Positions 8,024 to 17,514 are shown, counted from the first letter of the stretch. The stretch: 64,000 bases of DNA from Pseudocitrobacter cyperus (GCF_039889165.1 NZ_JAYMYY010000001.1:248001-312000); one strand, 5' to 3'. Translations and numbers: made by a program. Notes: generated by a model not told the origin, from the sequence alone.

Positions 8024-9007
8024 ATGTCACATCTCGCAGAGCTGGTTGCCAGTGCGAAGGCAGCCATTAACCAGGCCTCGGATGTCGCCACGTTAGATAA
8101 CGTTCGCGTCGAGTACCTTGGCAAAAAAGGGCATCTGACCCTTCAGATGACAACACTGCGTGATCTGCCGCCAGAAGAGCGCCCGGCAGCAGGTGCGGTC
8201 ATTAACGAAGCAAAAGAGCAGGTTCAGCAGGCGATGAACGCCCGTAAAGCTGAACTGGAAAGTGCGGTACTGAATGCGCGTCTGGCAGCCGAAACCATCG
8301 ACATCTCTCTGCCTGGGCGTCGTATCGAGAACGGCGGCCTGCACCCGGTGACTCGCACTATCGATCGTATTGAAAGTTTCTTCGGTGAGCTCGGCTTTAC
8401 CGTGGCGACCGGCCCGGAAATCGAAGATGATTACCACAACTTCGATGCGCTGAATATTCCAGGACATCACCCGGCGCGCGCTGACCACGACACTTTCTGG
8501 TTTGACGCTACCCGTCTGCTGCGTACCCAGACCTCCGGCGTACAGATCCGCACCATGAAAGATCAGGAACCGCCTATCCGTATTATCGCGCCGGGCCGCG
8601 TTTATCGTAATGACTACGACCAAACGCATACCCCGATGTTCCATCAGATGGAAGGCCTGATTGTTGACAAAAACATCAGCTTCACCAATCTGAAAGGCAC
8701 GCTGCATGACTTCCTGCGCAACTTCTTTGAAGAAGATCTGCAGATTCGTTTCCGTCCGTCCTACTTCCCGTTCACCGAACCGTCCGCAGAAGTTGATGTA
8801 ATGGGTAAAAACGGCAAGTGGCTGGAAGTGCTGGGCTGCGGCATGGTGCACCCGAACGTGCTGCGCAATGTCGGCATTGACCCGGAAGTTTACTCTGGTT
8901 TCGCCTTTGGTATGGGTATGGAGCGTCTGACCATGCTGCGATATGGCGTGACGGATTTACGTGCATTCTTCGAAAACGATCTGCGTTTCCTCAAACAGTT
9001 TAAATAA
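8024..9007 (+). CDS. pheS: Phenylalanyl-tRNA synthetase alpha chain
   Basis: Catalytic subunit of the alpha2-beta2 enzyme that charges tRNA-Phe. 327 residues from the ATG at 8024, preceded by TGAGGAAA; an in-frame start four codons earlier would put the ribosome-binding site inside the gene. The N-terminal coiled-coil arm binds tRNA. Class II motif 2 (GRVYRNDYDQTHTPMFHQMEG) and motif 3 (GFAFGMGMERL) are intact, including the Ala of FAFGMG that shapes the phenylalanine pocket. pheT follows after 15 bp. Confidence 0.98.
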   Translation: MSHLAELVASAKAAINQASDVATLDNVRVEYLGKKGHLTLQMTTLRDLPPEERPAAGAVINEAKEQVQQAMNARKAELESAVLNARLAAETIDISLPGRRIENGGLHPVTRTIDRIESFFGELGFTVATGPEIEDDYHNFDALNIPGHHPARADHDTFWFDATRLLRTQTSGVQIRTMKDQEPPIRIIAPGRVYRNDYDQTHTPMFHQMEGLIVDKNISFTNLKGTLHDFLRNFFEEDLQIRFRPSYFPFTEPSAEVDVMGKNGKWLEVLGCGMVHPNVLRNVGIDPEVYSGFAFGMGMERLTMLRYGVTDLRAFFENDLRFLKQFK

Positions 9008-9022
9008 GGGCAGGGCAAAACA

Positions 9023-11410
9023 ATGAAATTCAGTGAACTGTGGTTACGCGAATGGGTTAACCCGGCCATCGATAGCGAAGCGCTGTCCGGTCAAATCACT
9101 ATGGCAGGCCTGGAAGTTGACGGTGTTGAGCCGGTAGCGGGCACCTTCAACGGTGTGGTTGTGGGCGAAGTGGTTGAGTGCGGTCAGCACCCGAACGCCG
9201 ACAAACTGCGCGTAACAAAAGTGAATGTGGGCGGCGAACGCCTGCTTGATATCGTCTGCGGCGCGCCAAACTGCCGTCAGGGTCTGCGTGTGGCTGTTGC
9301 TACCATCGGCGCGGTACTGCCGGGCGATTTCAAAATTAAAGCCGCCAAACTGCGCGGTGAGCCGTCCGAAGGGATGCTGTGCTCATTCTCCGAGCTGGGT
9401 ATCTCCGATGACCATAGCGGTATTATCGAACTGCCGGCAGATGCGCCGATCGGCACCGATATCCGCGAATACCTGAAACTTGATGACAACACTATCGAAA
9501 TTAGCGTGACGCCGAACCGCGCCGACTGCCTCGGTATCATCGGTGTGGCCCGCGATGTGGCCGTACTGAACAAGTTGCCGCTGGTTGAGCCGGAAATCGT
9601 GCCGGTTGCCGCGACCATCAACGACACTCTGCCCATTACCGTCGAAGCCGCCGACGCCTGCCCGCGCTATCTGGGTCGCGTAGTGAAAGGCATCAACGTC
9701 AAAGCGCCGACGCCGCTGTGGATGAAAGAAAAACTGCGTCGTTGCGGTATTCGTTCTATCGATGCAGTGGTTGACGTCACCAACTATGTGCTGCTTGAAC
9801 TGGGCCAGCCGATGCATGCGTTCGATAAAGATCGTATCGAAGGCGGTATCGTGGTGCGCATGGCGAAAGAGGGCGAAACGCTGGTTCTGCTCGACGGTAG
9901 CGAAGCCAAACTGAACGCCGACACGCTGGTCATTGCCGACCATAACAAAGCGCTGGCAATGGGCGGCATCTTTGGTGGTGAACACTCTGGCGTGAACGGC
10001 GAAACGCAAAACGTCCTGCTGGAGTGTGCATTCTTCAGCCCGCTCTCTATCACTGGCCGCGCGCGTCGTCATGGCCTGCACACGGATGCCTCTCACCGCT
10101 ATGAGCGTGGTGTCGACCCGGCGCTGCAGTACAAAGCCCTCGAACGTGCCACCCGTCTGCTGATCGATATCTGCGGCGGCGAAGCGGGCCCGGTTATCGA
10201 TGTCAGCAACGAATCCACGCTGCCGAAACGTGCGACCATCACCCTGCGTCGCAGCAAACTGGATCGCCTGATTGGCCATCATATTGCCGATGACGTGGTG
10301 ACGGATATTCTCCAGCGTCTGGGCTGTGAAGTGACCGTTGGTAACGACCAGTGGCAGGCCGTTGCGCCGAGCTGGCGTTTCGACATTTCAATCGAAGAAG
10401 ATCTGGTAGAAGAAGTTGCGCGTCTGTTTGGCTATGACAATATCCCGAACGAGCCTGTGCAGGCTGGTCTGGTTATGGGTAGCCATAAAGAAGCCAATCT
10501 GTCGCTCAAACGCGTGAAAACCATGCTGAATGACAAAGGCTACCAGGAAGTGATCACCTATAGCTTCGTTGACCCGAAAATTCAGCAACTCATTCATCCT
10601 GGTGAAGAAGCGCTGATCCTGCCGAACCCAATATCCAGTGACATGTCTGCGATGCGTCTTTCTCTGTGGAGCGGTCTGCTGGCAACGGTAGTGTATAACC
10701 AGAACCGCCAGCAGAGCCGTGTGCGTATCTTCGAAACCGGTCTGCGCTTTGTGCCTGATACCCAGGCACCGCTGGGTATTCGTCAGGACACGATGCTGGG
10801 CGGCGTGATTTGCGGTAACCGCTATGAAGAGCACTGGAACCTGGCAAAAGAGACCGTTGATTTCTATGATTTAAAAGGCGATCTCGAAGCTGTTCTCGAT
10901 TTGACCGGTAAACTGTCTGATATTCAGTTTAAAGCTGAAGCCAATCCGGCACTGCATCCGGGCCAATCCGCGGCGATTTATCTGAAAGGTGAACGCATTG
11001 GTTTCATTGGGGTTGTTCACCCGGAACTGGAACGTAAACTGGATCTCAACGGTCGCACACTGGTATTCGAACTGGAGTGGAACAAGCTCGCAGACCGCGT
11101 GGTTCCTCAGGCGCAGGAGATTTCTCGCTTCCCGGCAAACCGTCGCGATATCGCGGTTGTGGTGGCAGAAAACGTACCGGCAGCGGATATTTTGGCCGAG
11201 TGTAAGAAAGTTGGCGTAAATCAGATAGTTGGCGTAAACTTGTTTGACGTGTACCGTGGTAAGGGTGTTGCGGAGGGGTATAAGAGCCTCGCTATCAGCC
11301 TGATCCTTCAGGATACCAGCCGTACACTTGAAGAAGAGGATATTGCCACTACCGTTGCCAAGTGTGTAGAGGCATTAAAAGAGCGATTCCAGGCATCATT
11401 GAGGGATTGA
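9023..11410 (+). CDS. pheT: Phenylalanyl-tRNA synthetase beta chain
   Basis: 795 residues, the E. coli length. Domains in order: an OB-fold tRNA-binding region (about 40-150, VVECGQHPNADKLRVTKV), the B3/B4 editing domain that hydrolyses Tyr-tRNA-Phe, B5 with its DNA-binding-like fold, a degenerate class II core, and the C-terminal RRM-like anticodon-binding domain (about 700-795, SRFPANRRDIAVVV). It is followed four bases later by ihfA, whose expression partly depends on this operon. Confidence 0.98.
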   Translation: MKFSELWLREWVNPAIDSEALSGQITMAGLEVDGVEPVAGTFNGVVVGEVVECGQHPNADKLRVTKVNVGGERLLDIVCGAPNCRQGLRVAVATIGAVLPGDFKIKAAKLRGEPSEGMLCSFSELGISDDHSGIIELPADAPIGTDIREYLKLDDNTIEISVTPNRADCLGIIGVARDVAVLNKLPLVEPEIVPVAATINDTLPITVEAADACPRYLGRVVKGINVKAPTPLWMKEKLRRCGIRSIDAVVDVTNYVLLELGQPMHAFDKDRIEGGIVVRMAKEGETLVLLDGSEAKLNADTLVIADHNKALAMGGIFGGEHSGVNGETQNVLLECAFFSPLSITGRARRHGLHTDASHRYERGVDPALQYKALERATRLLIDICGGEAGPVIDVSNESTLPKRATITLRRSKLDRLIGHHIADDVVTDILQRLGCEVTVGNDQWQAVAPSWRFDISIEEDLVEEVARLFGYDNIPNEPVQAGLVMGSHKEANLSLKRVKTMLNDKGYQEVITYSFVDPKIQQLIHPGEEALILPNPISSDMSAMRLSLWSGLLATVVYNQNRQQSRVRIFETGLRFVPDTQAPLGIRQDTMLGGVICGNRYEEHWNLAKETVDFYDLKGDLEAVLDLTGKLSDIQFKAEANPALHPGQSAAIYLKGERIGFIGVVHPELERKLDLNGRTLVFELEWNKLADRVVPQAQEISRFPANRRDIAVVVAENVPAADILAECKKVGVNQIVGVNLFDVYRGKGVAEGYKSLAISLILQDTSRTLEEEDIATTVAKCVEALKERFQASLRD

Positions 11411-11414
11411 ACCT

Positions 11415-11714
11415 ATGGCGCTTACAAAAGCTGAAATGTCAGAATATCTGTTTGATAAGCTTGGGCTTAGCAAGCGAGATGCCAAAGAGCTGGTTGAGCT
11501 GTTTTTTGAAGAGATCCGTCGCGCTCTGGAGAATGGCGAACAGGTTAAACTTTCCGGTTTTGGTAATTTTGACCTGCGAGACAAAAATCAACGCCCGGGC
11601 CGTAACCCGAAAACGGGCGAAGATATTCCCATTACAGCCAGGCGCGTGGTGACCTTCAGACCCGGCCAGAAGTTAAAAAGCCGTGTCGAAAACGCGACGC
11701 CCAAAGAAGAGTAA
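11415..11714 (+). CDS. ihfA: Integration host factor alpha subunit
   Basis: A 99-residue DNA-bending protein that pairs with IhfB. It has the HU/IHF fold with the family signature GFGNFDLRDKNQRPGRNPKTG (the minor-groove arm with the intercalating proline). IHF shapes promoters and recombination sites, including the sufA promoter in E. coli. It begins four bases after pheT; GAGGGATTGAACCT supplies the ribosome-binding site inside the pheT end. Confidence 0.98.
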   Translation: MALTKAEMSEYLFDKLGLSKRDAKELVELFFEEIRRALENGEQVKLSGFGNFDLRDKNQRPGRNPKTGEDIPITARRVVTFRPGQKLKSRVENATPKEE

Positions 11715-11726
11715 TCTGAACTAACT

Positions 11727-11753
11727 AAAAAGGCCGCTATGCGGCCTTTTTTC
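11727..11753 (+). terminator. Terminator after ihfA
   Basis: AAAAAGGCCGC and GCGGCCTTTTTT pair around TAT: the end of the thrS-ihfA transcripts. Confidence 0.92.
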
Positions 11754-11814
11754 TTTTCTGGCTCGCTTAACCACCGTAAAATCAAACACCTCTCTCGCTG
11801 GTACACGGATTACT

Positions 11815-12795
11815 ATGCTGGATTACCTGAATCTTCAGCAGCGGCGCAACCGGCGCTGGCTGATACTGCTGGCGCTGGCGCTCTTCATAGCGTTGACAAT
11901 CAGCCTGTGCGCCGGCGACCGATGGATCTCCCCTGACAACTGGTTTAGCGCCAGCGGCAAGCTCTTTATCTGGCAGATTCGCCTGCCGCGCACGGTCGCT
12001 GTCCTGTTGGTCGGTGCCGCGCTTGCGCTTTCCGGGGCGGTGATGCAGGCCCTGTTTGAGAACCCGCTTGCTGAACCAGGACTTCTTGGCGTCTCTAACG
12101 GCGCAGGCGTCGGCCTTATTGCTGCCGTCATGTTAGGCCAGGGTATGCTGCCCGGCTGGGCGCTAGGGCTTTCGGCTATCGTTGGGGCCTTACTGGTCAC
12201 CTTCGTTCTGATGCGTTTTGCCAGACGTCATCTTTCAACCAGTAAGCTATTATTAGCCGGAGTTGCGCTGGGTATTATCTGTAGCGCAATCATGACCTGG
12301 GCGGTCTATTTTTCGACGTCCTTTGACCTGCGCCAGTTGATGTACTGGATGATGGGAGGATTCGGCGGCGTCGACTGGCAGCAGAGCTGGCTGATGCTCG
12401 GACTCATTCCGGTGATTATCTGGATCTGCCTGCAATCTCAACCGCTCAATCTACTGGCGCTTGGCGAGAACTCAGCCCGACAGCTAGGCGTACCGGTCTG
12501 GTTGTGGCGCAAGCTTCTGGTAATAGCCACAGGGTGGCTGGTGGGGGTTAGCGTGGCGCTGGCGGGCGCGATAGGTTTTGTCGGCCTCGTTGTGCCACAT
12601 ATTTTACGCTTGTGCGGCCTGACCGATCACCGGGTGCTGTTGCCCGCCTGCGCATTGGCTGGCGGGTGCATCCTGCTGGTGGCGGATATCATCGCCCGGC
12701 TGGCGCTTTCTGCGGCGGAACTTCCTATCGGTGTTGTGACGGCGACCACGGGAGCCCCCGTCTTTATCTGGCTATTATTGCGTTCTGGGCGCTGA
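11815..12795 (+). CDS. btuC: Vitamin B12 ABC importer, permease BtuC
   Basis: 326 residues, the E. coli length, with about ten hydrophobic segments of the FecCD/BtuC permease family. GAALALSGAVMQALFENPLAEPGLLGVSNGAG is the conserved early block and the GALVVPHILRL-type coupling segment is near 260-270. BtuC pairs with BtuD at the inner membrane and receives cobalamin from BtuF. The gene order btuC-btuE-btuD is as in E. coli; btuF is not expected here. Confidence 0.97.
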   Translation: MLDYLNLQQRRNRRWLILLALALFIALTISLCAGDRWISPDNWFSASGKLFIWQIRLPRTVAVLLVGAALALSGAVMQALFENPLAEPGLLGVSNGAGVGLIAAVMLGQGMLPGWALGLSAIVGALLVTFVLMRFARRHLSTSKLLLAGVALGIICSAIMTWAVYFSTSFDLRQLMYWMMGGFGGVDWQQSWLMLGLIPVIIWICLQSQPLNLLALGENSARQLGVPVWLWRKLLVIATGWLVGVSVALAGAIGFVGLVVPHILRLCGLTDHRVLLPACALAGGCILLVADIIARLALSAAELPIGVVTATTGAPVFIWLLLRSGR

Positions 12796-12824
12796 CGTTC
12801 AGGACATATGCTAATGAGGATATT

Positions 12825-13373
12825 ATGGAAAATTCGATACTGAACATTGAAGTGACAACGATTGATGGCGAGAAAACGACCCTTGAACGTTTCAGAGGGA
12901 ACGTTCTGTTGATTGTGAATGTGGCATCGAAATGTGGGCTAACGCCACAGTACGAACAGCTCGAAAACCTGCAAACGTCGCTGGAAAGCGAGGGCTTTGC
13001 CGTGCTGGGTTTCCCGTGTAATCAGTTTCTGGGGCAGGAGCCTGGCAGCGAAGCGGAGATTAAAACGTTTTGTAGCACGACTTACGGCATTACCTTCCCG
13101 ATGTTTAGCAAAATTGACGTTAACGGCGAAGGGCGTCACCCGCTATACCAAACTTTAACGCGCGTAGCCCCCAAAGCCATTGCTCCTGAAGGCAGTGAAT
13201 TTTATGACAAGATGGCCAGCAAAGGGCGCGCACCTGTTCAGGAAGGCGATATTCTGTGGAATTTTGAGAAGTTCCTTGTTGGGCGTGATGGGCATGTAAT
13301 TGCACGCTTCTCGCCGGATATGACGCCGGAAGATCCCACATTAATCAAAGCGATTAACAAAGCGTTGGTATAG
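12825..13373 (+). CDS. btuE: Glutathione/thioredoxin peroxidase BtuE
   Basis: 182 residues of the glutathione peroxidase family, thioredoxin fold. Catalytic cysteine is in ASKCGLTPQY, with the GFPCNQF and WNFEKFLV motifs completing the Cys-Gln-Trp-Asn centre. In E. coli BtuE reduces peroxides with thioredoxin and is dispensable for B12 transport despite its position. ATG 12825 follows GAGGATATT and gives the E. coli-like N-terminus; longer frames run back through btuC. Confidence 0.96.
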   Translation: MENSILNIEVTTIDGEKTTLERFRGNVLLIVNVASKCGLTPQYEQLENLQTSLESEGFAVLGFPCNQFLGQEPGSEAEIKTFCSTTYGITFPMFSKIDVNGEGRHPLYQTLTRVAPKAIAPEGSEFYDKMASKGRAPVQEGDILWNFEKFLVGRDGHVIARFSPDMTPEDPTLIKAINKALV

Positions 13374-13375
13374 CA

Positions 13376-14122
13376 ATGACTTTGCTGATGCAACTGCAAA
13401 ATGTCGACGAAGGCACCCGTTTACAGCAATTCAGCGCCGGGGTTGAGGTGGGTGAGATAATCCACCTCGTTGGGCCGAATGGCGCGGGTAAGAGCACGTT
13501 ACTGGCCCGTATGGCGGGGCTGAGTTCGGGGAAGGGGGTCATAACACTCAACAACAAGCCGTTGGGTGAGTGGAGCGCGCTGGAACTGGCGCAGCATCGC
13601 GCCTGGCTTTCCCAGCATCAGACGCCGCCGTTCGCGATGCCGGTCTGGCACTTTCTCCTGTTGCATCAGCACAATAAAACCGACCATGCCCTGAGTTTGC
13701 AGGTTACAGAGGCATTAGGCCTGGTAGATAAACTGGGGCGTAATGTTAATCAACTCTCCGGAGGCGAGTGGCAGCGTGTGCGGCTTGCTGCGGTGATCCT
13801 GCAAATTCATCCAGCCGGAAATCCTCACGGGCAACTATTACTGCTGGATGAGCCAATGAACAGCCTGGACGTCGCACAACAGGCGGCGCTTGATCGTCTG
13901 CTTGATGAACTCCGTAATCAGGGCGTTAGTGTGGTGATGAGCAGCCACGATCTCAATCATACTTTGCGCCACGCCGACAGCGTCTGGCTTCTGTGCAAGG
14001 GGCGGTTAATCGCCAGCGGTACAAAGGATGACGTGTTAACGCCATCATCACTCTTTAGCGCCTATAATATTTCTTTTCAGCGACTGGAGATTGACGGTCA
14101 CCAGATGCTGGTTGCGGGGTAA
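13376..14122 (+). CDS. btuD: Vitamin B12 ABC importer, ATPase BtuD
   Basis: 248 residues. Walker A GPNGAGKST, Q-loop SQHQTPP, signature LSGGEWQR, Walker B LLLLDEP and the switch histidine in SSHDLNH are all in place. Hydrolyses ATP to drive cobalamin entry through BtuC. It starts two bases after the btuE stop, so the two are probably translationally coupled. Confidence 0.97.
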   Translation: MTLLMQLQNVDEGTRLQQFSAGVEVGEIIHLVGPNGAGKSTLLARMAGLSSGKGVITLNNKPLGEWSALELAQHRAWLSQHQTPPFAMPVWHFLLLHQHNKTDHALSLQVTEALGLVDKLGRNVNQLSGGEWQRVRLAAVILQIHPAGNPHGQLLLLDEPMNSLDVAQQAALDRLLDELRNQGVSVVMSSHDLNHTLRHADSVWLLCKGRLIASGTKDDVLTPSSLFSAYNISFQRLEIDGHQMLVAG

Positions 14123-14241
14123 GATTCCGCGAGGAAAGCCTGGCGACAATAGCGAAACATTAAGTATCACTGCTTACTTGCCAGAGAATAAGTAACCGGG
14201 CTAAATTATCGGAAAATTAAAAAACAGAGGATTCGCCGGAT

Positions 14242-14703
14242 ATGCGTTTCTGGATTATTTTTATAGCGGCTTTATTTTTGGCTGGATGTAGTCATCACGC
14301 GCCGCCGCCCAACCCCAGGTTGTCGGATTCCATTACTGTTATTGCCAGTTTAAATGATCAACTGCGCAACTGGCATGGTACACCTTATCGTTACGGCGGT
14401 ATGAATCGCCGCGGTATTGATTGCTCTGGTTTTGTTGTCACCACTTTCCGCGATAAATTTGAAATGCAGTTGCCGCGCGAGACGCGCCAGCAGGCGAAAA
14501 TCGGCAGTGAAATTGATAAAGACGATCTCCTGCCCGGCGACCTGGTGTTCTTTAAAACCGGGTCAGGCGATAGCGGTCTTCACGTGGGGATCTACGATAC
14601 GGATAACCAGTTTATCCATGCATCGACCAGTCAGGGCGTGACCCGTTCGTCGCTTGATAACGTTTACTGGCGGAAAAAATTCTGGCAGGCGCGAAGGATT
14701 TAA
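14242..14703 (+). CDS. nlpC: NlpC/P60 family lipoprotein
   Basis: 153 residues, one fewer than E. coli NlpC. A lipoprotein signal peptide ends in LFLAGC, so Cys16 should be acylated. The NlpC/P60 cysteine-peptidase domain has its catalytic Cys in DCSGFV and His in LHVGIY, followed by HAST. The family cuts gamma-D-Glu-mesoDAP bonds in peptidoglycan; the precise substrate of NlpC is not settled. Confidence 0.96.
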   Translation: MRFWIIFIAALFLAGCSHHAPPPNPRLSDSITVIASLNDQLRNWHGTPYRYGGMNRRGIDCSGFVVTTFRDKFEMQLPRETRQQAKIGSEIDKDDLLPGDLVFFKTGSGDSGLHVGIYDTDNQFIHASTSQGVTRSSLDNVYWRKKFWQARRI

Positions 14704-14712
14704 AAAGCAAAT

Positions 14713-14745
14713 GAATGAGGGCATTACGGCCCTCATTCGTATTTT
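14713..14745 (+). terminator. Terminator after nlpC
   Basis: GAATGAGGG and CCCTCATTC pair around an 8-base loop, followed by GTATTTT. Confidence 0.8.
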
Positions 14746-14980
14746 AATTAATGCTATTTAAAACACAGTACGACTCATTATTGTTTTCGTTAACAATTAT
14801 TGCGTAACTTCGTCATAGATTGTATTAATCTGTGATTTTCGATTACAATCATTACATTCCAGCGAGGGAATGCGAAAATAAAACGGAAATGAAAGCAATC
14901 CGACTAAAATCAATCAATTCAAATTTATTGTTTTGTGACTTCAGGACCCTTGAAATGGCTTATCGAGAAGGGCTGTCGCA

Positions 14981-15694
14981 ATGATTGTATCCCTTGACCG
15001 TGCATGGCGTTCAGAGCTGCTGTTTTTACCTGCCCGAAATGCCGGTGGCAAACTGATTGGTTTGAAAGTCATTGTGCATTTTATTGGTGTAGAAAACGCT
15101 GTGCGCATTCCCACCAGTTTGATCTTACCGCGACTCTCCCCCGATGAGGAATTGACCCTGTTCAGGGAAAAGCTGGCGTTGCTGAATACCTGCCAGTTAT
15201 TTTTTATTCAACACCAGGTGACGGCCTGGGTGGCCATTACACCTGCCATTACCCATGCATTACTCACCGACCCCTCTCTTGCCGCAGAAGTCACACGGTT
15301 CTCCTTTATCGAGCTGGTGGCGGCTGAGCGTTTTCCTGGCCTTAATCAGCCTGATGAAAAGCATCCGTTGGTACATCTCGCGCAGATATTTCCGCTGGTG
15401 TTATCGAATTTTGGCTCGGGCGAAACATCCACACGCGCGGTTTTTGCAGGCTTGTTTAAGGGCGTTATTCTTGACCGACAGTTTGTACAGCGGCAACTGG
15501 CCTCCGCCTCTTTTGAACCTTTTATTCGTGCGATCACCACCCAAGTCCAGCCCTATTGTCAGAGCATTATGATTGCCGGCATCAACGATGACGCGACGCG
15601 TCAGCGCGTATTGCCATTTGGTTTTAGTGCGATGTTTGGCGACCTTTGGCCAGCCGTTGCAGAATCATCATTGTTGACGCTGGTACAGGGATAA
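14981..15694 (+). CDS. ydiV: Degenerate EAL-domain anti-FlhDC factor YdiV
   Basis: 237 residues, the E. coli length, with full-length similarity to YdiV. The fold is an EAL phosphodiesterase domain, but the signature Glu-Ala/Val-Leu is gone (LIGLKVIVHF at the equivalent strand), so cyclic-di-GMP hydrolysis is not expected. In E. coli and Salmonella YdiV binds FlhD4C2, blocks flagellar transcription and delivers the complex to ClpXP. The 277-bp gap before it is AT-rich and holds its promoter; I saw no clear operator. Confidence 0.93.
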   Translation: MIVSLDRAWRSELLFLPARNAGGKLIGLKVIVHFIGVENAVRIPTSLILPRLSPDEELTLFREKLALLNTCQLFFIQHQVTAWVAITPAITHALLTDPSLAAEVTRFSFIELVAAERFPGLNQPDEKHPLVHLAQIFPLVLSNFGSGETSTRAVFAGLFKGVILDRQFVQRQLASASFEPFIRAITTQVQPYCQSIMIAGINDDATRQRVLPFGFSAMFGDLWPAVAESSLLTLVQG

Positions 15695-15755
15695 CCCTGC
15701 TGATTGCCGGGTGTTTAAACCGGCATTAACTCATACACTATAGGCAGGAGGATCT

Positions 15756-17198
15756 ATGAACCTGTCTTTTAATACCCGCTGGCGTGATGAGTTGCCAGGA
15801 TTTTTCAGTGAACTGAACCCGACACCGTTGCAGAATGCGCGCCTGGTGTGGCATAACGCGCCGCTTGCCCGGGAACTGGGGCTCGCGGAATCACTCTTTA
15901 CCCCTGAATACGGCGCGGGCGTTTGGGGCGGTGAAACGCTCCTCCCCGGAATGGCACCGCTGGCGCAGGTTTATAGTGGGCACCAGTTTGGTGTCTGGGC
16001 GGGGCAACTTGGCGATGGTCGCGGTATTTTACTCGGCGAACAGCAACTGGCTGATGGCCGCTCGCTGGACTGGCATCTGAAAGGCGCCGGTTTAACGCCA
16101 TATTCGCGAATGGGCGACGGGCGCGCTGTTCTGCGTTCAACGATCCGCGAAGCACTGGCTTCGGAAGCCATGCATTATCTCGGTATTCCGACAACCCGGG
16201 CGCTCTCTATTGTCACCAGCGACACCCCTGTTCAGCGCGAGACCATAGAGCAGGGCGCAATGCTGATGCGCATTGCGCAAAGTCACGTCCGTTTTGGCCA
16301 TTTTGAACATTTCTATTATCGTCGAGAGATGGACAAGGTGCAGCAACTGGCTGATTTTGTTATTCGCCACCACTGGCCGCATCTGCAACAGGAGCCAGAT
16401 CGCTATACCCGCTGGTTCCGCGATGTTGTGGCGCGCACAGGACTGATGATCGCCCGCTGGCAGACGGTAGGCTTTGCCCATGGGGTGATGAATACCGATA
16501 ACATGTCTATCCTCGGATTGACTATCGACTACGGGCCATTTGGCTTTCTGGATGATTATCAACCCGGTTTTATCTGCAACCATTCTGACTACCAGGGGCG
16601 CTATAGCTTTGAAAATCAGCCTGCTGTCGGGCTGTGGAATCTGCAACGTCTGGCACAGTCGCTTTCCGGGTTTATCGATGTAGACACCCTTAATGATGCG
16701 CTGGATGGTTATCAGCTTGCACTGTTTAGCGAATATGGTTTACGGATGCGGCGGAAACTGGGGCTGTTTAGCGAAGAAGTGGGTGACAACGATCTCCTGA
16801 ACGCGCTGTTTGCGCTGATGGCGAGAGAGGGCAGTGACTATACGCGAACCTTCCGCATGCTGAGTGAAACGGAACAGTTGAGCGCGGCGTCTGCACTGCG
16901 CGATGAGTTCATTGACAGAGAGGCTTTTGATACCTGGTTTACGGGCTATCGCGAACGCTTACAGCGCGAAAATGTCGAGGATGCGGTGCGTCAGCGGGCG
17001 ATGAAGCAGGTGAACCCGGCAATCGTTTTACGCAACTGGCTGGCGCAGCGGGCAATTGATAGCGCAGAGAAGGGCGATTATCAGGAGCTGCATCGCTTGC
17101 ACGAAGCGTTGCGCAACCCGTGGATTGACCGGGACGATGACTACGGTCAGCGTCCGCCTGACTGGGGCAAACGTCTGGAAGTGAGTTGTTCCAGCTAA
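15756..17198 (+). CDS. selO: Protein adenylyltransferase SelO
   Basis: 480 residues (E. coli YdiU/SelO 478). SelO has a pseudokinase fold with ATP bound upside down and transfers AMP to Ser/Thr/Tyr of redox proteins under oxidative stress. Visible are the Lys in HLKGAGLTPYSRMGDGRAV, the MNTDNMSILGLTIDYGPFGFLDDY block with the metal-binding Asn and Asp, and a C-terminal CSS, where the eukaryotic protein has selenocysteine. AGGAGGATCT gives a strong ribosome-binding site. It lies 61 bp after ydiV. Confidence 0.96.
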   Translation: MNLSFNTRWRDELPGFFSELNPTPLQNARLVWHNAPLARELGLAESLFTPEYGAGVWGGETLLPGMAPLAQVYSGHQFGVWAGQLGDGRGILLGEQQLADGRSLDWHLKGAGLTPYSRMGDGRAVLRSTIREALASEAMHYLGIPTTRALSIVTSDTPVQRETIEQGAMLMRIAQSHVRFGHFEHFYYRREMDKVQQLADFVIRHHWPHLQQEPDRYTRWFRDVVARTGLMIARWQTVGFAHGVMNTDNMSILGLTIDYGPFGFLDDYQPGFICNHSDYQGRYSFENQPAVGLWNLQRLAQSLSGFIDVDTLNDALDGYQLALFSEYGLRMRRKLGLFSEEVGDNDLLNALFALMAREGSDYTRTFRMLSETEQLSAASALRDEFIDREAFDTWFTGYRERLQRENVEDAVRQRAMKQVNPAIVLRNWLAQRAIDSAEKGDYQELHRLHEALRNPWIDRDDDYGQRPPDWGKRLEVSCSS

Positions 17199-17211
17199 CG
17201 TTTGCCACCGG

Positions 17212-17235
17212 CGCTGCCCGCATTGTCGGGCGGCG
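17212..17235. terminator. Hairpin between convergent selO and hemP
   Basis: CGCTGCCCG and CGGGCGGCG pair (one G-U) around CATTGT between the two stops. No T-run on either side, so it may be a weak or Rho-assisted terminator. Confidence 0.4.
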
Positions 17236-17415
17236 TTACTTCGTCAAAATCAGCTTTCCCGCCTGCGTCTGGCGCAACAGGTAGTTCTGTCCCTCATGTT
17301 CAATAACCACCCGGCCTTCGTGGCCTAACAACGCGTCACTCCTTATCCGTCGGTCATGTTTCTGTGGGCGAGGGGTATTATCTTTAGCGGTCGTTTGCTC
17401 TGCGTTATCGTCCAT
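17236..17415 (-). CDS. hemP: Hemin uptake protein HemP
   Basis: A small protein of 59 residues from the ATG at 17415 (61 from the ATG at 17421). The C-terminal half, from SDALLGHEGRVVIEHEGQNY to LRQTQAGKLILTK, is the HemP family pattern (E. coli YdiE, 63 residues). HemP is linked to haem uptake in several proteobacteria; its molecular role is unclear. A longer frame starting at 17463 would translate the Fur box as MIIVIIVV and is rejected. Expression should be repressed by Fur when iron is plentiful. Confidence 0.88.
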   Translation of the reverse strand: MDDNAEQTTAKDNTPRPQKHDRRIRSDALLGHEGRVVIEHEGQNYLLRQTQAGKLILTK

Positions 17416-17445
17416 AATCATCAAAATAACACTAATAAAAACAAC

Positions 17446-17475
17446 AATGATAACTATTATCAATAATGATAAAAA
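17446..17475 (-). promoter_or_regulatory. Fur box of hemP
   Basis: TGATAA-CTA-TTATCA at 17448-17462 and an overlapping TTATCA-ATAA-TGATAA give the repeated-hexamer pattern of a Fur operator. It lies 30-60 bp upstream of the hemP start. Confidence 0.8.
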
Positions 17476-17514
17476 TGACGCAACACTTATTTAGGGAAAT
17501 GTTAAACAGAGAGG

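Noticed and set aside
9383..10282. 299-codon minus-strand frame inside pheT
   Set aside because: Antisense shadow, composition unlike protein, no start signal.
17416..17463. N-terminal extension of hemP (MIIVIIVV...)
   Set aside because: This segment is the Fur box read as protein; HemP family members begin later.
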